From assembly GCA_002387565.1 (NCBI GenBank), contig DGJT01000038.1, forward strand, positions 13,636-77,635: a DNA stretch of 64,000 nucleotides, read 5' to 3'. A model generated the notes under the pieces. The model worked only from the letters and a program-made list of their open reading frames with translations. It made no database searches and had not been told where the DNA came from. The first letter of the stretch is position 1; each line of letters opens with the position of its first letter. A program made the translations under genes and the position numbers. This stretch comes from Akkermansiaceae bacterium UBA4589 (lineage in GTDB: Bacteria > Verrucomicrobiota > Verrucomicrobiia > Verrucomicrobiales > Akkermansiaceae). Shown here in pieces: positions 36,340-44,937 of the stretch.

Positions 36340-37005
36340 TTAATTCCAGCCTTCATTGCAAAACGGGAGTTTGCCTTGGCTAATTTTTACATAATTTGTT
36401 TTTCCGTAAGCTCCGATGAGCTTATTATTGAAATATTTTTCCCAAGTAGAACTCATGTTTTTTGCTGTATAACAACCCCAGCTTGTAGACTTAGTATCAC
36501 GCCTAATTCTATTGGATAAAAGCAGCTTAAAATCACTAGGATGTAACCAGCAGGCAGAGCCCATCATCACGGTGGTGCTGTAGTCAAATAAAAAGGCATG
36601 TTGGTCGGAGTGACCAAAGTAATCAAAAGTATCAATTCCATGCTTAGGAAAGGCATTAAAAGCATAGCTAAATTGATACTTATTTTTAAACCAAACTAAG
36701 TCCACTTTTAATGATTTTGCGATTTGTTCAACTTTGTCAACCAGATTAAAGCCTTCTTCTTTAGATCTAAGCTCATACGCAGGGTGATAAGCTAGCCACG
36801 TAATTTTTTGTTGGTTATTTTTTTTGCGTATGACTTTTGTTTGGAGTTTTGCGGCATCGACAAAATTAGCCCAGTAGTAATCATGCCTATCTTTTTTATA
36901 TCGATATTTTTCTGAATTAACCAGACTTGGTCCACCAATAACAATTAATGATTCTCCAGCTAATGCCATAGAGAAAACAGATAGAATAAAGATAAATAAA
37001 CGCAT
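36340..37005 (-). CDS. Secreted protein of unknown function
   Basis: A 221-aa protein. With the ATG at 37005 it begins with a clean signal peptide (MRLFIFILSVFSMALAGES) and avoids overlapping the upstream gene; a longer frame begins at 37095. No family was recognised. The order of a hydrophobic strand plus a histidine (FDYFGHSDQHAF) followed by a strand plus a cysteine (TVMMGSACWLHPSDF) recalls the His-Cys dyad layout of clan CD (caspase-like) peptidases, only a weak hint. It is the last gene of the unit after a glycosyltransferase, 28 bp downstream. Confidence 0.65.
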   Translation of the reverse strand: MRLFIFILSVFSMALAGESLIVIGGPSLVNSEKYRYKKDRHDYYWANFVDAAKLQTKVIRKKNNQQKITWLAYHPAYELRSKEEGFNLVDKVEQIAKSLKVDLVWFKNKYQFSYAFNAFPKHGIDTFDYFGHSDQHAFLFDYSTTVMMGSACWLHPSDFKLLLSNRIRRDTKSTSWGCYTAKNMSSTWEKYFNNKLIGAYGKTNYVKISQGKLPFCNEGWN

Positions 37006-37033
37006 AAGTATAGGAGTGAGTATCAGTAATAGC

Positions 37034-37792
37034 TTATTTGTTGAGTTTGTCCAAGTGATAAAATCGGCTGCGATAACCTGCTTTGATGATTTCAAAAGCG
37101 ATAGTTAAAGAGTGAGCGACGCCGCGGTTAGAAATTTTCTGAGTACCAGCAAGGCGTTGACGTTCACGTACAGGGATGCTTTTTATAGAGCTTTTTAGAT
37201 GGGCAGCTTTTATTTGAGCCTCGATGGTCCACCCCCAGACCCATTCTTGCAAGCTCATGCATTCAAATAGGGAGCGATCAATAAGGCGAGTTGGTCCCAA
37301 ATCAGACCAAGGGTAGAGGCTAAGGATACTAGCCCATAGCCCAAGAATGATATTACCGATTTTTTGTTGTAGAGATAATTGACACCAACCACGAGGGGTA
37401 AACAGTCTTTGACCAATGACAAAATCATAACCTTGCTCATATTGTTCAGCTAGGCGGATTAAATCTTGAGGTGAGCTAGCTCCATCTGCTGCTGCAAATA
37501 AGTAAGCTTTGACCGTTTTATTTTTATCTTTGTCGTTTCTAACGGCTTCAATTGCAGCCATGCAGCCATGACCATAACCCTTGGTTGGGGTGCTTCCTAC
37601 GAGGCATTGATACTGCCTGGCTATAGCGTCGCTCTCATCAGTAGAGCAGTTTAGCCCTATAGCTATGATAAAGCGCTCGTCCAGCTCAGCTTGGTATTCT
37701 TTAAGGAGTAGAGGTAAGCATTCGGCTTCATTATACACAGGTATGATGATGGCGTAGCGGGTTGGGGCTAATTCTGGGGTTGGGAGCGACAT
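37034..37792 (-). CDS. Family 2 glycosyltransferase
   Basis: A 252-aa GT-A fold enzyme. The N-terminal YAIIIPVYNEAECLPLLLKEY is the classical GT2 opening. The metal-binding acidic motif is seen as LFAAADGASSPQDL (near 90-103). FVIGQRL, a hydrophobic stretch near 135-155 and a WTIEAQIKAAH segment follow, in the manner of dolichyl-phosphate-sugar-synthase-like GT2 proteins. The acceptor is unknown. It ends 28 bp before the secreted unknown protein. Confidence 0.85.
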   Translation of the reverse strand: MSLPTPELAPTRYAIIIPVYNEAECLPLLLKEYQAELDERFIIAIGLNCSTDESDAIARQYQCLVGSTPTKGYGHGCMAAIEAVRNDKDKNKTVKAYLFAAADGASSPQDLIRLAEQYEQGYDFVIGQRLFTPRGWCQLSLQQKIGNIILGLWASILSLYPWSDLGPTRLIDRSLFECMSLQEWVWGWTIEAQIKAAHLKSSIKSIPVRERQRLAGTQKISNRGVAHSLTIAFEIIKAGYRSRFYHLDKLNK

Positions 37793-37813
37793 GAAGCAAA
37801 GTTATGAAATGAA

Positions 37814-40126
37814 TTAAGACTTTTGTTTGCTCTCAGCCATTTGAGTGAGTGAAGCAGGCAAGGTATCAAAGATGATGCTTCTATCCATGTCTTTTTTAGC
37901 TGCTGCTTTTTCACTCATATCATAACGTCCAAAACTTAGTACACCAGTAGGGCACTGCTGGACACAAGCAGAGCAACGCACGCATTGTGGATCTTCCATA
38001 GGAAGTCCTTTATTGGCAAAGTTCATAATATCAATACCTTGATGGCAAACTGAGGTACAGACATTACAAGAGATACATTTCTTCTTATCCGCAAAAATAG
38101 CAAACTTGCCAAAGCGTGAATAAATGTGCATCAGCGAAGCAAGAGGACAGGCAAAACGACACCAAACCCTGCCAGAAAAATGGAAATACAAGCCAACACC
38201 TAAAATGCCAGCCCAAAGTAAATCAACAAACCACACATAGCTCCATGCCATGGCTTGGTCTCCACCATAAAAAATCCCATGAAATAAATCTTTGGCAAAC
38301 GGAACATGTGCCCAAGCTAAAATTTTCAAAATCAGCAAAATAAACGAGAGAGCCAGGAAAATCTGACCGACCATATTCATTTTATTCCAAAAAGGACCAT
38401 GGGGCATTTTGTGGCGTTGAGTGTCACCTAGTGTCTCAGCTAAAGCTCCACAGGAGCAAATCCAACCGCAGTAAGCGCCTTTACCCCAACGCATCACAAT
38501 AAAAGGAATGATGACAAAAGTTTGAAACAGACTAATCCCTAGCCACCACCACATTGGTTCATTGGTGAATACATTCCAAAAGAATAGAGGCCAAGCTAGG
38601 ATAATTCCAAAAGCTCTCCAGTATTCACGACCACTACCATAATCAACGATGGGAAATAGTGCATCTGCCAAGTATTTGGCGATGCCAGAATCAAAGGCGC
38701 CATTAAATCCAGCCCAAGGCAAGATAATATAAGGGAGTAAAAATAGAGGTATGAGCTGAAAGGCAGCTAGAACCAATGTCTGGCGTTTAATATAAGGAGT
38801 TTGCCTGCGTTGTATGCGTCGTATGCCAAATACGACAATAATAGCACAATACAGTAAGGAATACCAAAATCCAGGGTCGCCCACGACAAACTTCATGGTA
38901 CCTAAAAAGTGTTCAGGGTTGTTAAAATTAGCACCCCAATTTGTCCATACTGTATCTAAACCATAGGGGAACACTCCTTTTTCTTGTGACCACTCAGCGA
39001 TAGGTAGCCAAGTGCCACCTTTTTTCCATTGATAGATGAATGTCGCTATCGTAAGAGAGATAACCATAGTGAGCCAAAATTTGAGGTTTCGCTCACCTTG
39101 AATAGCGACTCCGCAACGACGGAAGAAGTCCAATGGAGCTTCACGGCCGATGAGGGTAAATACAGCTTGATTATTAATGACTTTTTCAGTGTCTGCTTTA
39201 TCTTCGCTAGCTAGGTTTAAGCTGACCTTGTCATCTGTAATATGATCCACTGTCGATTCTAGGTATAAATCTATACTACCTTGCTCAGCTAGGTTGATGA
39301 GCTTTTCTGTATTTTCAGGTTTAGGTCTTGTCAGTTCTGGGCTGCGGTAACTAAAGCTCACTTTGGCTCCTGCCTGGGCAAGGGCAATAGCCGCTTCAGC
39401 AGCGCTATCTCCGCCACCTACAACAAGTACGTCTTTATTAGTAAATTCCTGTGGGTCGTGCAGGCGGTTGGAGACTTTATCTAGCTCTTCACCTTTGACG
39501 CCTAGTTTGCGATAATTACCACTGCGTCCAATCGCTATAATTACCTGTAAAGATTTAAGAGTAGAATCGTCACCTAACTCTAGATTGAATTTATTCACCT
39601 TGCCTTTTATGCTCACCACTCTTTGTTGGGTGATGTTAATGTCAGCTTGCTCAATCTGCTCTCTGATATCATCGAGTAGAGATTCCTTGACGTCAGATTT
39701 GTCGCTGTACTGAATACCTCCACTTGGCGTCATGTCAGTAGGGTAGGTAAAGATAGGTTTGCCCTTGGGGAAATTAACAAGCGTGGTCAGAGCTTCTGAA
39801 GCTTCAAGTAGAGCGTATTTCATCCCCGCTTGTTTCGCTTGCATAGCAGCAGAGATGCCTGAGACGCCAGCACCGATAATGACCACGTCGTAAGTATCAG
39901 TATCTTTATTTTTTTGCTGCTTTTCAAAATCAGCTTCCGCTAGGATTGCGTTAATAGCGTCTACACCTGTTTGTGATGAAAATTTAAGTAAAGGGATCCC
40001 GCTTAAATCACCTACAACGCGAATACCTGCTACATTAGTTTTGCCTGATTCTTTAACAATAGGTAGTTTTTCAACTAGACCTGCTGGCCATTGGCCATGT
40101 AGCCAGTTGTAAAATTGAGTGATCAT
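37814..40126 (-). CDS. Fusion of FAD/NAD(P) oxidoreductase with membrane polyferredoxin
   Basis: A 770-aa chimera. Residues about 75-340 form a thioredoxin-reductase-like flavoprotein with two dinucleotide motifs (VVIIGAGVSGISAA and VLVVGGGDSAAEAA). Six or so hydrophobic segments follow. The C-terminal NosR/NapH/CcoG-like part has CGWICSCGA, CRFACPLAS and two ferredoxin motifs CISCNVCTSVCHQG and CVRCSACVQQCPTG for two [4Fe-4S] clusters. This is a route for electrons from NAD(P)H through FAD to membrane-linked clusters. ATG at 40126 is chosen over an upstream one overlapping zur. It sits 23 bp after zur on the same strand. Confidence 0.85.
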   Translation of the reverse strand: MITQFYNWLHGQWPAGLVEKLPIVKESGKTNVAGIRVVGDLSGIPLLKFSSQTGVDAINAILAEADFEKQQKNKDTDTYDVVIIGAGVSGISAAMQAKQAGMKYALLEASEALTTLVNFPKGKPIFTYPTDMTPSGGIQYSDKSDVKESLLDDIREQIEQADINITQQRVVSIKGKVNKFNLELGDDSTLKSLQVIIAIGRSGNYRKLGVKGEELDKVSNRLHDPQEFTNKDVLVVGGGDSAAEAAIALAQAGAKVSFSYRSPELTRPKPENTEKLINLAEQGSIDLYLESTVDHITDDKVSLNLASEDKADTEKVINNQAVFTLIGREAPLDFFRRCGVAIQGERNLKFWLTMVISLTIATFIYQWKKGGTWLPIAEWSQEKGVFPYGLDTVWTNWGANFNNPEHFLGTMKFVVGDPGFWYSLLYCAIIVVFGIRRIQRRQTPYIKRQTLVLAAFQLIPLFLLPYIILPWAGFNGAFDSGIAKYLADALFPIVDYGSGREYWRAFGIILAWPLFFWNVFTNEPMWWWLGISLFQTFVIIPFIVMRWGKGAYCGWICSCGALAETLGDTQRHKMPHGPFWNKMNMVGQIFLALSFILLILKILAWAHVPFAKDLFHGIFYGGDQAMAWSYVWFVDLLWAGILGVGLYFHFSGRVWCRFACPLASLMHIYSRFGKFAIFADKKKCISCNVCTSVCHQGIDIMNFANKGLPMEDPQCVRCSACVQQCPTGVLSFGRYDMSEKAAAKKDMDRSIIFDTLPASLTQMAESKQKS

Positions 40127-40149
40127 TATAAATGAGAATAGAGCATGAC

Positions 40150-40566
40150 TTACAGGCAAGAAGCGCAAACGCCCTTAAAATCAATGCTGTGCTGTTGAAT
40201 TTTGAATTGATGTTGTTGCTCCAACCCTTCCATGACATTGAGTAAAGGGTTGTGTAAGTGCAGAGGAGTGATTCCTTGGCATTCGGAGCAGATAAAGTGG
40301 TAATGTTTATGACCAGAATTGAGCTCGTAGTGGTGAACTTTATTAATGGTATTTTTGAGAATAATTTTATTCTCTAAGAGAAATTGCAGCTCTCGAAAGA
40401 TAGTAGAGGGATTAGGGCTGAGCTTTTTTTTCTTTAGATATTCAATTAGGCTCTCTTGTGATACTAGACAACCACTTTGAAAAAAAGCTTCCAAGATGGC
40501 TCTTCTTACTTTGGTGATTCTACCACCTTTGTTGCGTATGGTATTTAAAATAACACTCAACTCCAT
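40150..40566 (-). CDS. zur: Zur-like Fur-family metalloregulator
   Basis: A 138-aa Fur-superfamily repressor. The N-terminal winged helix contains GGRITKVRRAILEAFFQS and SPNPSTIFRELQFL. The C-terminal dimerisation domain has a His-rich metal site HKHYHFICSEC (structural CxxC) and the second pair CASC at the very end. The divergent zinc-uptake operon, with two 7-1-7 palindromes between the genes, identifies it as Zur rather than Fur or PerR. The fusion oxidoreductase just downstream is probably co-transcribed. Confidence 0.8.
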   Translation of the reverse strand: MELSVILNTIRNKGGRITKVRRAILEAFFQSGCLVSQESLIEYLKKKKLSPNPSTIFRELQFLLENKIILKNTINKVHHYELNSGHKHYHFICSECQGITPLHLHNPLLNVMEGLEQQHQFKIQQHSIDFKGVCASCL

Positions 40567-40629
40567 AAGTTCAGTGTATTCATAGAGATGAACTAATGTA
40601 AAGCTTCAACAGTGAGCTGATGTGTCTTA

Positions 40630-40648
40630 TTGCAATTTAATTGCGTTA
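40630..40648. promoter_or_regulatory. Zur-type box 1
   Basis: TTGCAATTTAATTGCGTTA contains the 7-1-7 palindrome TGCAATT-T-AATTGCg, one mismatch from perfect. It lies 64 bp from the zur start, between zur and the zinc operon, in a position to control the zur promoter. Confidence 0.7.
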
Positions 40649-40687
40649 ATGGCTTGACTTACTTTTTATTTAGAGGTAATTCTCTTG

Positions 40688-40706
40688 TTGCAATTTAATT
40701 GCATTA
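40688..40706. promoter_or_regulatory. Zur-type box 2
   Basis: TTGCAATTTAATTGCATTA contains the perfect 15-bp palindrome TGCAATT-T-AATTGCA (40689-40703), the same sequence as box 1. It ends 23 bp before the porin ATG, and a TTGACT hexamer lies at 40654. Zinc-bound Zur here would block the zinc-uptake operon. Confidence 0.75.
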
Positions 40707-40728
40707 GTTATTGTTAACTTAAAAAAAT

Positions 40729-41892
40729 ATGAAAAAAGAATTATCAAAGTTTATGGTAGGTTTAGGTTTGCTGGGTGTAAGTTCAGCTTTGGTGCAGGCA
40801 GAGTCATTAAAGATAGAGGCTAGCGCGCACCTTAATGCCGCTGTTGGAGTTTCTAGTGTTTCGGAAGAAGAGTTAGCTACTCATGCTCATGACCCTAATC
40901 AAAATTTCAGCCTTCAAGGCTTAGAAGTTGGACTGAGTGGGCAGTGGGAAGATTATCTGCAGTTTTTCGTAGCTATTAATACTTACAGAGGTCTAGATGA
41001 TAAGTTAGATTCTGAATTGGAAGAGGCTTTTATTAAATTAGTAGATTTGCCTCTTGGGTTGCAAATGAGAGCGGGACGTTACATGAACCGTTTTGGGGCT
41101 GACAATAATAAGCACCTGCATTCTTGGGATTTTGTAAATGCGGATTTAGTGAATACTCAATTTTTAGGCGAGGAAGGCCTGATTACAGAAGGTGTCGAAT
41201 TCACCAAACAATTTGGTAACTTTATTTTTGATGCTTCATACGGTGCTGTACTTGAGCATGATCATGGTCATGAAGAAGAAGGAGATGATCATGGTCATGG
41301 TGCAGAGAATGCTAACTTCTCTGCCAATGATGGAGTATGGAGTCTACGTACTACATGGGATTATGCTTACAATGATTTTCATCAATACCGCTGGATGGTA
41401 AATGTGGCATCAGGTAAAAATAGCTATAGAGATAATAGAGAATCATTGCTTATTGGTAGTGATATCAATTACACTTACAGAGCAGATGGTTATGAGCCAG
41501 GAGGTCAGAGCTTAAGCTTTACAGGTTCATGGTACTACCGTCAGTTAGATTGGGCACACGAAGCTCCTGGCGATCCAGAAGGTAGATCAGGTCATGCAGG
41601 TATAGGTTTTGAAGCTAAGTATAGTTTCAATAATCAATGGACAGTAGGAGCTAGATATGATTATATTCAAGGAACTGAGAAAGGTTACGAAGCTGCTGAA
41701 GATGAGTTTGCTTTAGAAATAGAAGAGCGTGAGCGTTATTCTCTAGCCTTAACTCGCCAGTTGTACCGTGCCACTGAGCACAATGCCTCAACTCGTTTGC
41801 AATTTGATGTTGATGAGTTAGCTTCAGGAGATCAAGAGCAGAGCATTTGGTTGCAATTCTCATGGAATTGGGGTGGCCAAGAAATTCGATAA
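40729..41892 (+). CDS. Zinc-regulated outer-membrane porin
   Basis: A 387-aa protein with a signal peptide (cleavage probably after VQA, about residue 24), alternating aromatic beta-strands throughout and a strand-like C-terminus WLQFSWNWGGQ. This indicates an outer-membrane beta-barrel. A surface-loop-like segment near residues 178-192 is very His/Asp/Glu rich (EHDHGHEEEGDDHGHG), suited to binding zinc. It is the first gene of the operon behind Zur box 2. Its TAA overlaps the znuA ATG. It probably carries zinc across the outer membrane; there is no TonB box. Confidence 0.82.
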   Translation: MKKELSKFMVGLGLLGVSSALVQAESLKIEASAHLNAAVGVSSVSEEELATHAHDPNQNFSLQGLEVGLSGQWEDYLQFFVAINTYRGLDDKLDSELEEAFIKLVDLPLGLQMRAGRYMNRFGADNNKHLHSWDFVNADLVNTQFLGEEGLITEGVEFTKQFGNFIFDASYGAVLEHDHGHEEEGDDHGHGAENANFSANDGVWSLRTTWDYAYNDFHQYRWMVNVASGKNSYRDNRESLLIGSDINYTYRADGYEPGGQSLSFTGSWYYRQLDWAHEAPGDPEGRSGHAGIGFEAKYSFNNQWTVGARYDYIQGTEKGYEAAEDEFALEIEERERYSLALTRQLYRATEHNASTRLQFDVDELASGDQEQSIWLQFSWNWGGQEIR

Positions 41893-42794
41893 TGATAATC
41901 AAGTGTAGTTATATTAGTAGCAGCCTAATAAGCATCATATGGTGCTTATTAGGCTTTACTCATGCACAGGTCAAAGTGGCTGTATTCCATCCTTTAATTA
42001 TTGATTGGGTTGAGCAAGTAGGCGGCGAACATGTGACTGTGATTAGTATGCTAGGGGGAGCCCATGATTTACACAAATTTGAACCCAACGCTAAAGCTAT
42101 ACAACAATTAGAAAAAACTCAATTATGGGTTTTTTCAGGTAAGGGGCTCGAACATTATAGAGCCGATTTGGAGCAACAGTTGCGTCCCAATCAAGTTTCT
42201 TTAGAATTAGGGCGTTTAGTGCCTACACGTCGTAATAATAGTATAGAGAGGCTCAATGCTTGTTGTGATATTCACGGTAATGTAGTGGTTGATCCTCACT
42301 GGTGGCATCGTGTGGATTATGTGGAACGTGCGATTAAGGTGCTTAGTAAAAATTTACAAGAATTAGATTCAGCTAATAAAGATAGCTACAAAGCTAATGA
42401 AAAAGCCTACTTAAAAAAGCTCAAGGAGCTAGAGAAATGGGTGAAACTAGAAATAGCAAAAATCCCTAAGAAACAACGTTATTTGGCGACAGATCATGCC
42501 GCTTTTGGTTACTTCTGTGATGCTTATGGGTTTAAGCCATTGTTTTTAAGTGGTATGACTTCAGAGAATCATATTGCCTCTAAGCATTTATTAGAGCATA
42601 TAAATATCCTTAAAAAATATCAGATTAAGGCAGTGTTTTCTGAGCAACTTAGTAATACCAAGATGTTAGAACAAATTGCTCAAGAAATAGGAACTAAATT
42701 AGGTTCAGAGTTGATTGCTGACGGTGATACTGATACTTATGAGGGAATGATGCGCTCAAATGTAAATGCTATTGTCCAAGGTTTAGCGGGTTAA
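41892..42794 (+). CDS. znuA: ZnuA zinc-binding periplasmic protein
   Basis: A 300-aa cluster A-I (ZnuA/TroA) solute-binding protein with an N-terminal signal segment. Likely metal ligands are the His residues in GGAHDLHKFEP, VDPHWWHRV and ATDHAAFGYF plus a late acidic residue. The usual His-rich loop of ZnuA is absent; the porin and ZnuC carry His-rich stretches instead. ATG at 41892 overlaps the porin stop (TAATG). Manganese transport is the alternative, but the Zur boxes favour zinc. Confidence 0.88.
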   Translation: MIIKCSYISSSLISIIWCLLGFTHAQVKVAVFHPLIIDWVEQVGGEHVTVISMLGGAHDLHKFEPNAKAIQQLEKTQLWVFSGKGLEHYRADLEQQLRPNQVSLELGRLVPTRRNNSIERLNACCDIHGNVVVDPHWWHRVDYVERAIKVLSKNLQELDSANKDSYKANEKAYLKKLKELEKWVKLEIAKIPKKQRYLATDHAAFGYFCDAYGFKPLFLSGMTSENHIASKHLLEHINILKKYQIKAVFSEQLSNTKMLEQIAQEIGTKLGSELIADGDTDTYEGMMRSNVNAIVQGLAG

Positions 42795-42813
42795 TAAAGT
42801 CCCAATATTAATT

Positions 42814-43260
42814 ATGTTATCTCGTCCTTGGTTACAAACAGCGTTATGGTTATCTGTGCTTTTATTAGCATTGATTCCTTTGCGATGGGTCATGCGTCCA
42901 GTCACTATAGATGATGTGGCTATGACTGATGCTATGGCAACTAATCAGAGTTTAGTTGATTTGACAGGCTTTGTCAGTTGGAAATCAAGCATGCCAATTA
43001 AGTGTATTCAATTAACGGTGGTTACTGCTGATACAACGACTACTATCATAGATGTTAATGAGCCAGAACAAGAAGGCGATGAATGGCTAGAAGCGTTATT
43101 ACCACAAGGCTTAAACACTTATGTATTGAATATAGAGTGGTTCACGCCTGCTCCTAGTCAGGCTTTTGAAATTAAATTAACCCTAGGGCAGCAAGAAGAA
43201 AAATCATGGGTCTTTTGGAGTGATGAGTCTTTAAGCCTAGAACAAGTTATAGAATTTTAA
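42814..43260 (+). CDS. Unknown membrane-anchored protein in the zinc operon
   Basis: A 148-aa protein with one N-terminal hydrophobic segment (about residues 10-27) and a soluble domain of predicted beta-strands (IKCIQLTVVTADTTTTIIDV, NTYVLNIEWFTP, FEIKLTLGQQEEKSWVFW), probably an Ig-like periplasmic sandwich. There are no clear metal ligands. It sits between znuA and znuC and its TAA overlaps the znuC ATG, so it is made with the transporter. No known ABC zinc system includes such a subunit as far as I recall. Confidence 0.7.
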   Translation: MLSRPWLQTALWLSVLLLALIPLRWVMRPVTIDDVAMTDAMATNQSLVDLTGFVSWKSSMPIKCIQLTVVTADTTTTIIDVNEPEQEGDEWLEALLPQGLNTYVLNIEWFTPAPSQAFEIKLTLGQQEEKSWVFWSDESLSLEQVIEF

Positions 43261-44018
43261 TGAAAGATTGCTGTAATCATAATCATAGTGGAGAGCACGA
43301 GCTGGTGGTGCAAAAACTCAGCGTGACTTACCCGGGGGGAGTTAAGGCTATTAGCGATCTTAGTTTTTCGGTGACTTGTGGTCACCGCTTGGCTTTATTA
43401 GGTGCTAATGGAGCTGGAAAAAGTACCCTTATTAAAGCATTGGTAGGCTTGCTCCCCATTAATAAAGGCTTAAATCAAGGAGAGGTTTTATGGCGTGGCG
43501 AACCATTGACAAAATCTACTCAAGAAATTGCGTACTTGCCTCAATTAGATAAGCATCAAACTACGGTGCCTTTTACGGTTAAAGAGGTAGTAGCTATGGG
43601 GCGCTACCCTTATGTAGGTAATACTCGCAATTACAGTCAGCATGATCATGAGGAAATTGAGCAAGCTCTAGAGCTGATGAATTTGCAGGATTTAGCCAAG
43701 CGCCAAATTAATGAGTTGTCTGGAGGGCAGGTTCAAAGAGCCTTTATTGCGCGTGCTATTGCTCAGAAAGCTCACGTATTAATTTTAGATGAGCCTCTCA
43801 ATGGCTTGGATGTTGAGTCACGCCGTCAGCTCATTGAACTCATGCACACTTTAAGTTATCGAGGTCATTTAGTGATTTCTTCGCATCATGATTTACGCAC
43901 GGTGCATGAGACTTTTGACAAAGCTTTAGTGTTGGATAAGGAGCAGGTCGCGTTTGGCGATGTTGCTGAGGTGATGCAGTTAGAAGCTGTTAAAGAATCT
44001 TTGGGGATTATTGATTAA
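43260..44018 (+). CDS. znuC: ZnuC zinc ABC transporter ATPase
   Basis: A 252-aa ABC ATPase. Walker A GANGAGKST is at about 48-56, the Q-loop is in YLPQLDKH, the signature is LSGGQVQRAF, Walker B is VLILDEPLNGLD and the switch His is in VISSHHDLRT. It is unusual in having an N-terminal extension MKDCCNHNHSGEH with two Cys and three His, which could bind zinc in the cytoplasm. The start overlaps the previous stop by 1 nt. Confidence 0.92.
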   Translation: MKDCCNHNHSGEHELVVQKLSVTYPGGVKAISDLSFSVTCGHRLALLGANGAGKSTLIKALVGLLPINKGLNQGEVLWRGEPLTKSTQEIAYLPQLDKHQTTVPFTVKEVVAMGRYPYVGNTRNYSQHDHEEIEQALELMNLQDLAKRQINELSGGQVQRAFIARAIAQKAHVLILDEPLNGLDVESRRQLIELMHTLSYRGHLVISSHHDLRTVHETFDKALVLDKEQVAFGDVAEVMQLEAVKESLGIID

Positions 44019-44021
44019 GTT

Positions 44022-44843
44022 ATGATGGAGTTCTTTGACAGTCAGTTGTACCAACGAGCCTTAGTAGGGGCTTTGCTTATTGGATTTAGTAATGGTTTTG
44101 TCAGCGCTTATGTCGTAATGAACCGTAGCCCCCTTAAGCTCAGTGCACTCTCGCATAGTCTACTGCCTGGGATTGTGCTTGCTGTATGGTTAGTAGGTTT
44201 AACTGCTTGGAGCGCTTTTATTGGCGCAGTTTCTGTAGCTCTTCTTATGGGCTTAAGTTCAGTCTGGTTAGCCAAAAAAACACCACTAGATCAAGATACG
44301 GTTTTGGCAGTGCTCTACACTGGCTGTTTTGCAGGTGGGCTTGCGATGCTGAATCGACTTCAATTGCAGCAAGAGCTAGAAGGCTGGCTATTTGGGAACA
44401 TATTAAGCCTTTCTAATGCTGATTTATGGTTAAGTTTTTCTGTAGGTGTTTTAGCTGTGGTCGTTTTTTCTTTATTTAGGCGCTCTATTTTAATGGTGCT
44501 CTTTGAGTCTGAGGTGGCTAAAACTTTAGGAGTGCCAGTTAATTTGGTGCGTTATGGAGTTTTTGCCTTGTTAATTATGGTATTAATGACAACTTTTCAA
44601 GCTGTAGGTTGCATATTGGCTATTGGCTTAATTGTTATGCCGGGCGCTACTGTAAGACAGCTCACGCATAGTGTGACAGCTCTATTTTGCTGGAGTGGTA
44701 TTATTGGAGCTATTGGAGCTAGTTTAGGCTTACTCGTTTCTTATTGGGTTGATTTGCCAGCTGGAGCCTCTATTGTTTTGGTGCAAATCATCTTTTTTAT
44801 TATAGCATTCATTTATAAAATTTTAATTAGATATAAAGCTTAG
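44022..44843 (+). CDS. znuB: ZnuB zinc ABC transporter permease
   Basis: A 273-aa cluster A-I permease with about eight hydrophobic segments. Motifs are ALLIGFSNGFVSAYVVMNRSPLKLSALSHSLLPG, given here as GFSNGFVSAYVV and SALSHSLLPGI. The EAA-like coupling region SEVAKTLGVPVN and the conserved AVGCILAIGLIVMPGATVRQL region follow. It is the last gene of the zinc operon, 3 bp after znuC. A 68-bp gap precedes the ThuA gene. Confidence 0.92.
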   Translation: MMEFFDSQLYQRALVGALLIGFSNGFVSAYVVMNRSPLKLSALSHSLLPGIVLAVWLVGLTAWSAFIGAVSVALLMGLSSVWLAKKTPLDQDTVLAVLYTGCFAGGLAMLNRLQLQQELEGWLFGNILSLSNADLWLSFSVGVLAVVVFSLFRRSILMVLFESEVAKTLGVPVNLVRYGVFALLIMVLMTTFQAVGCILAIGLIVMPGATVRQLTHSVTALFCWSGIIGAIGASLGLLVSYWVDLPAGASIVLVQIIFFIIAFIYKILIRYKA

Positions 44844-44937
44844 CATCTTTAATAAGATAGTTTATAAAAAAAAGTTAAAGGTCAACTATCTTTAGAAGTT
44901 TAAGCTTTTAATGCAATCATATTTATTTTATATAAAT

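Noticed and set aside
40150..40566. Fur or PerR instead of Zur
   Set aside because: The divergent operon is a zinc-type ABC system and the shared palindromes lie only in that gap; no iron or peroxide genes are nearby.
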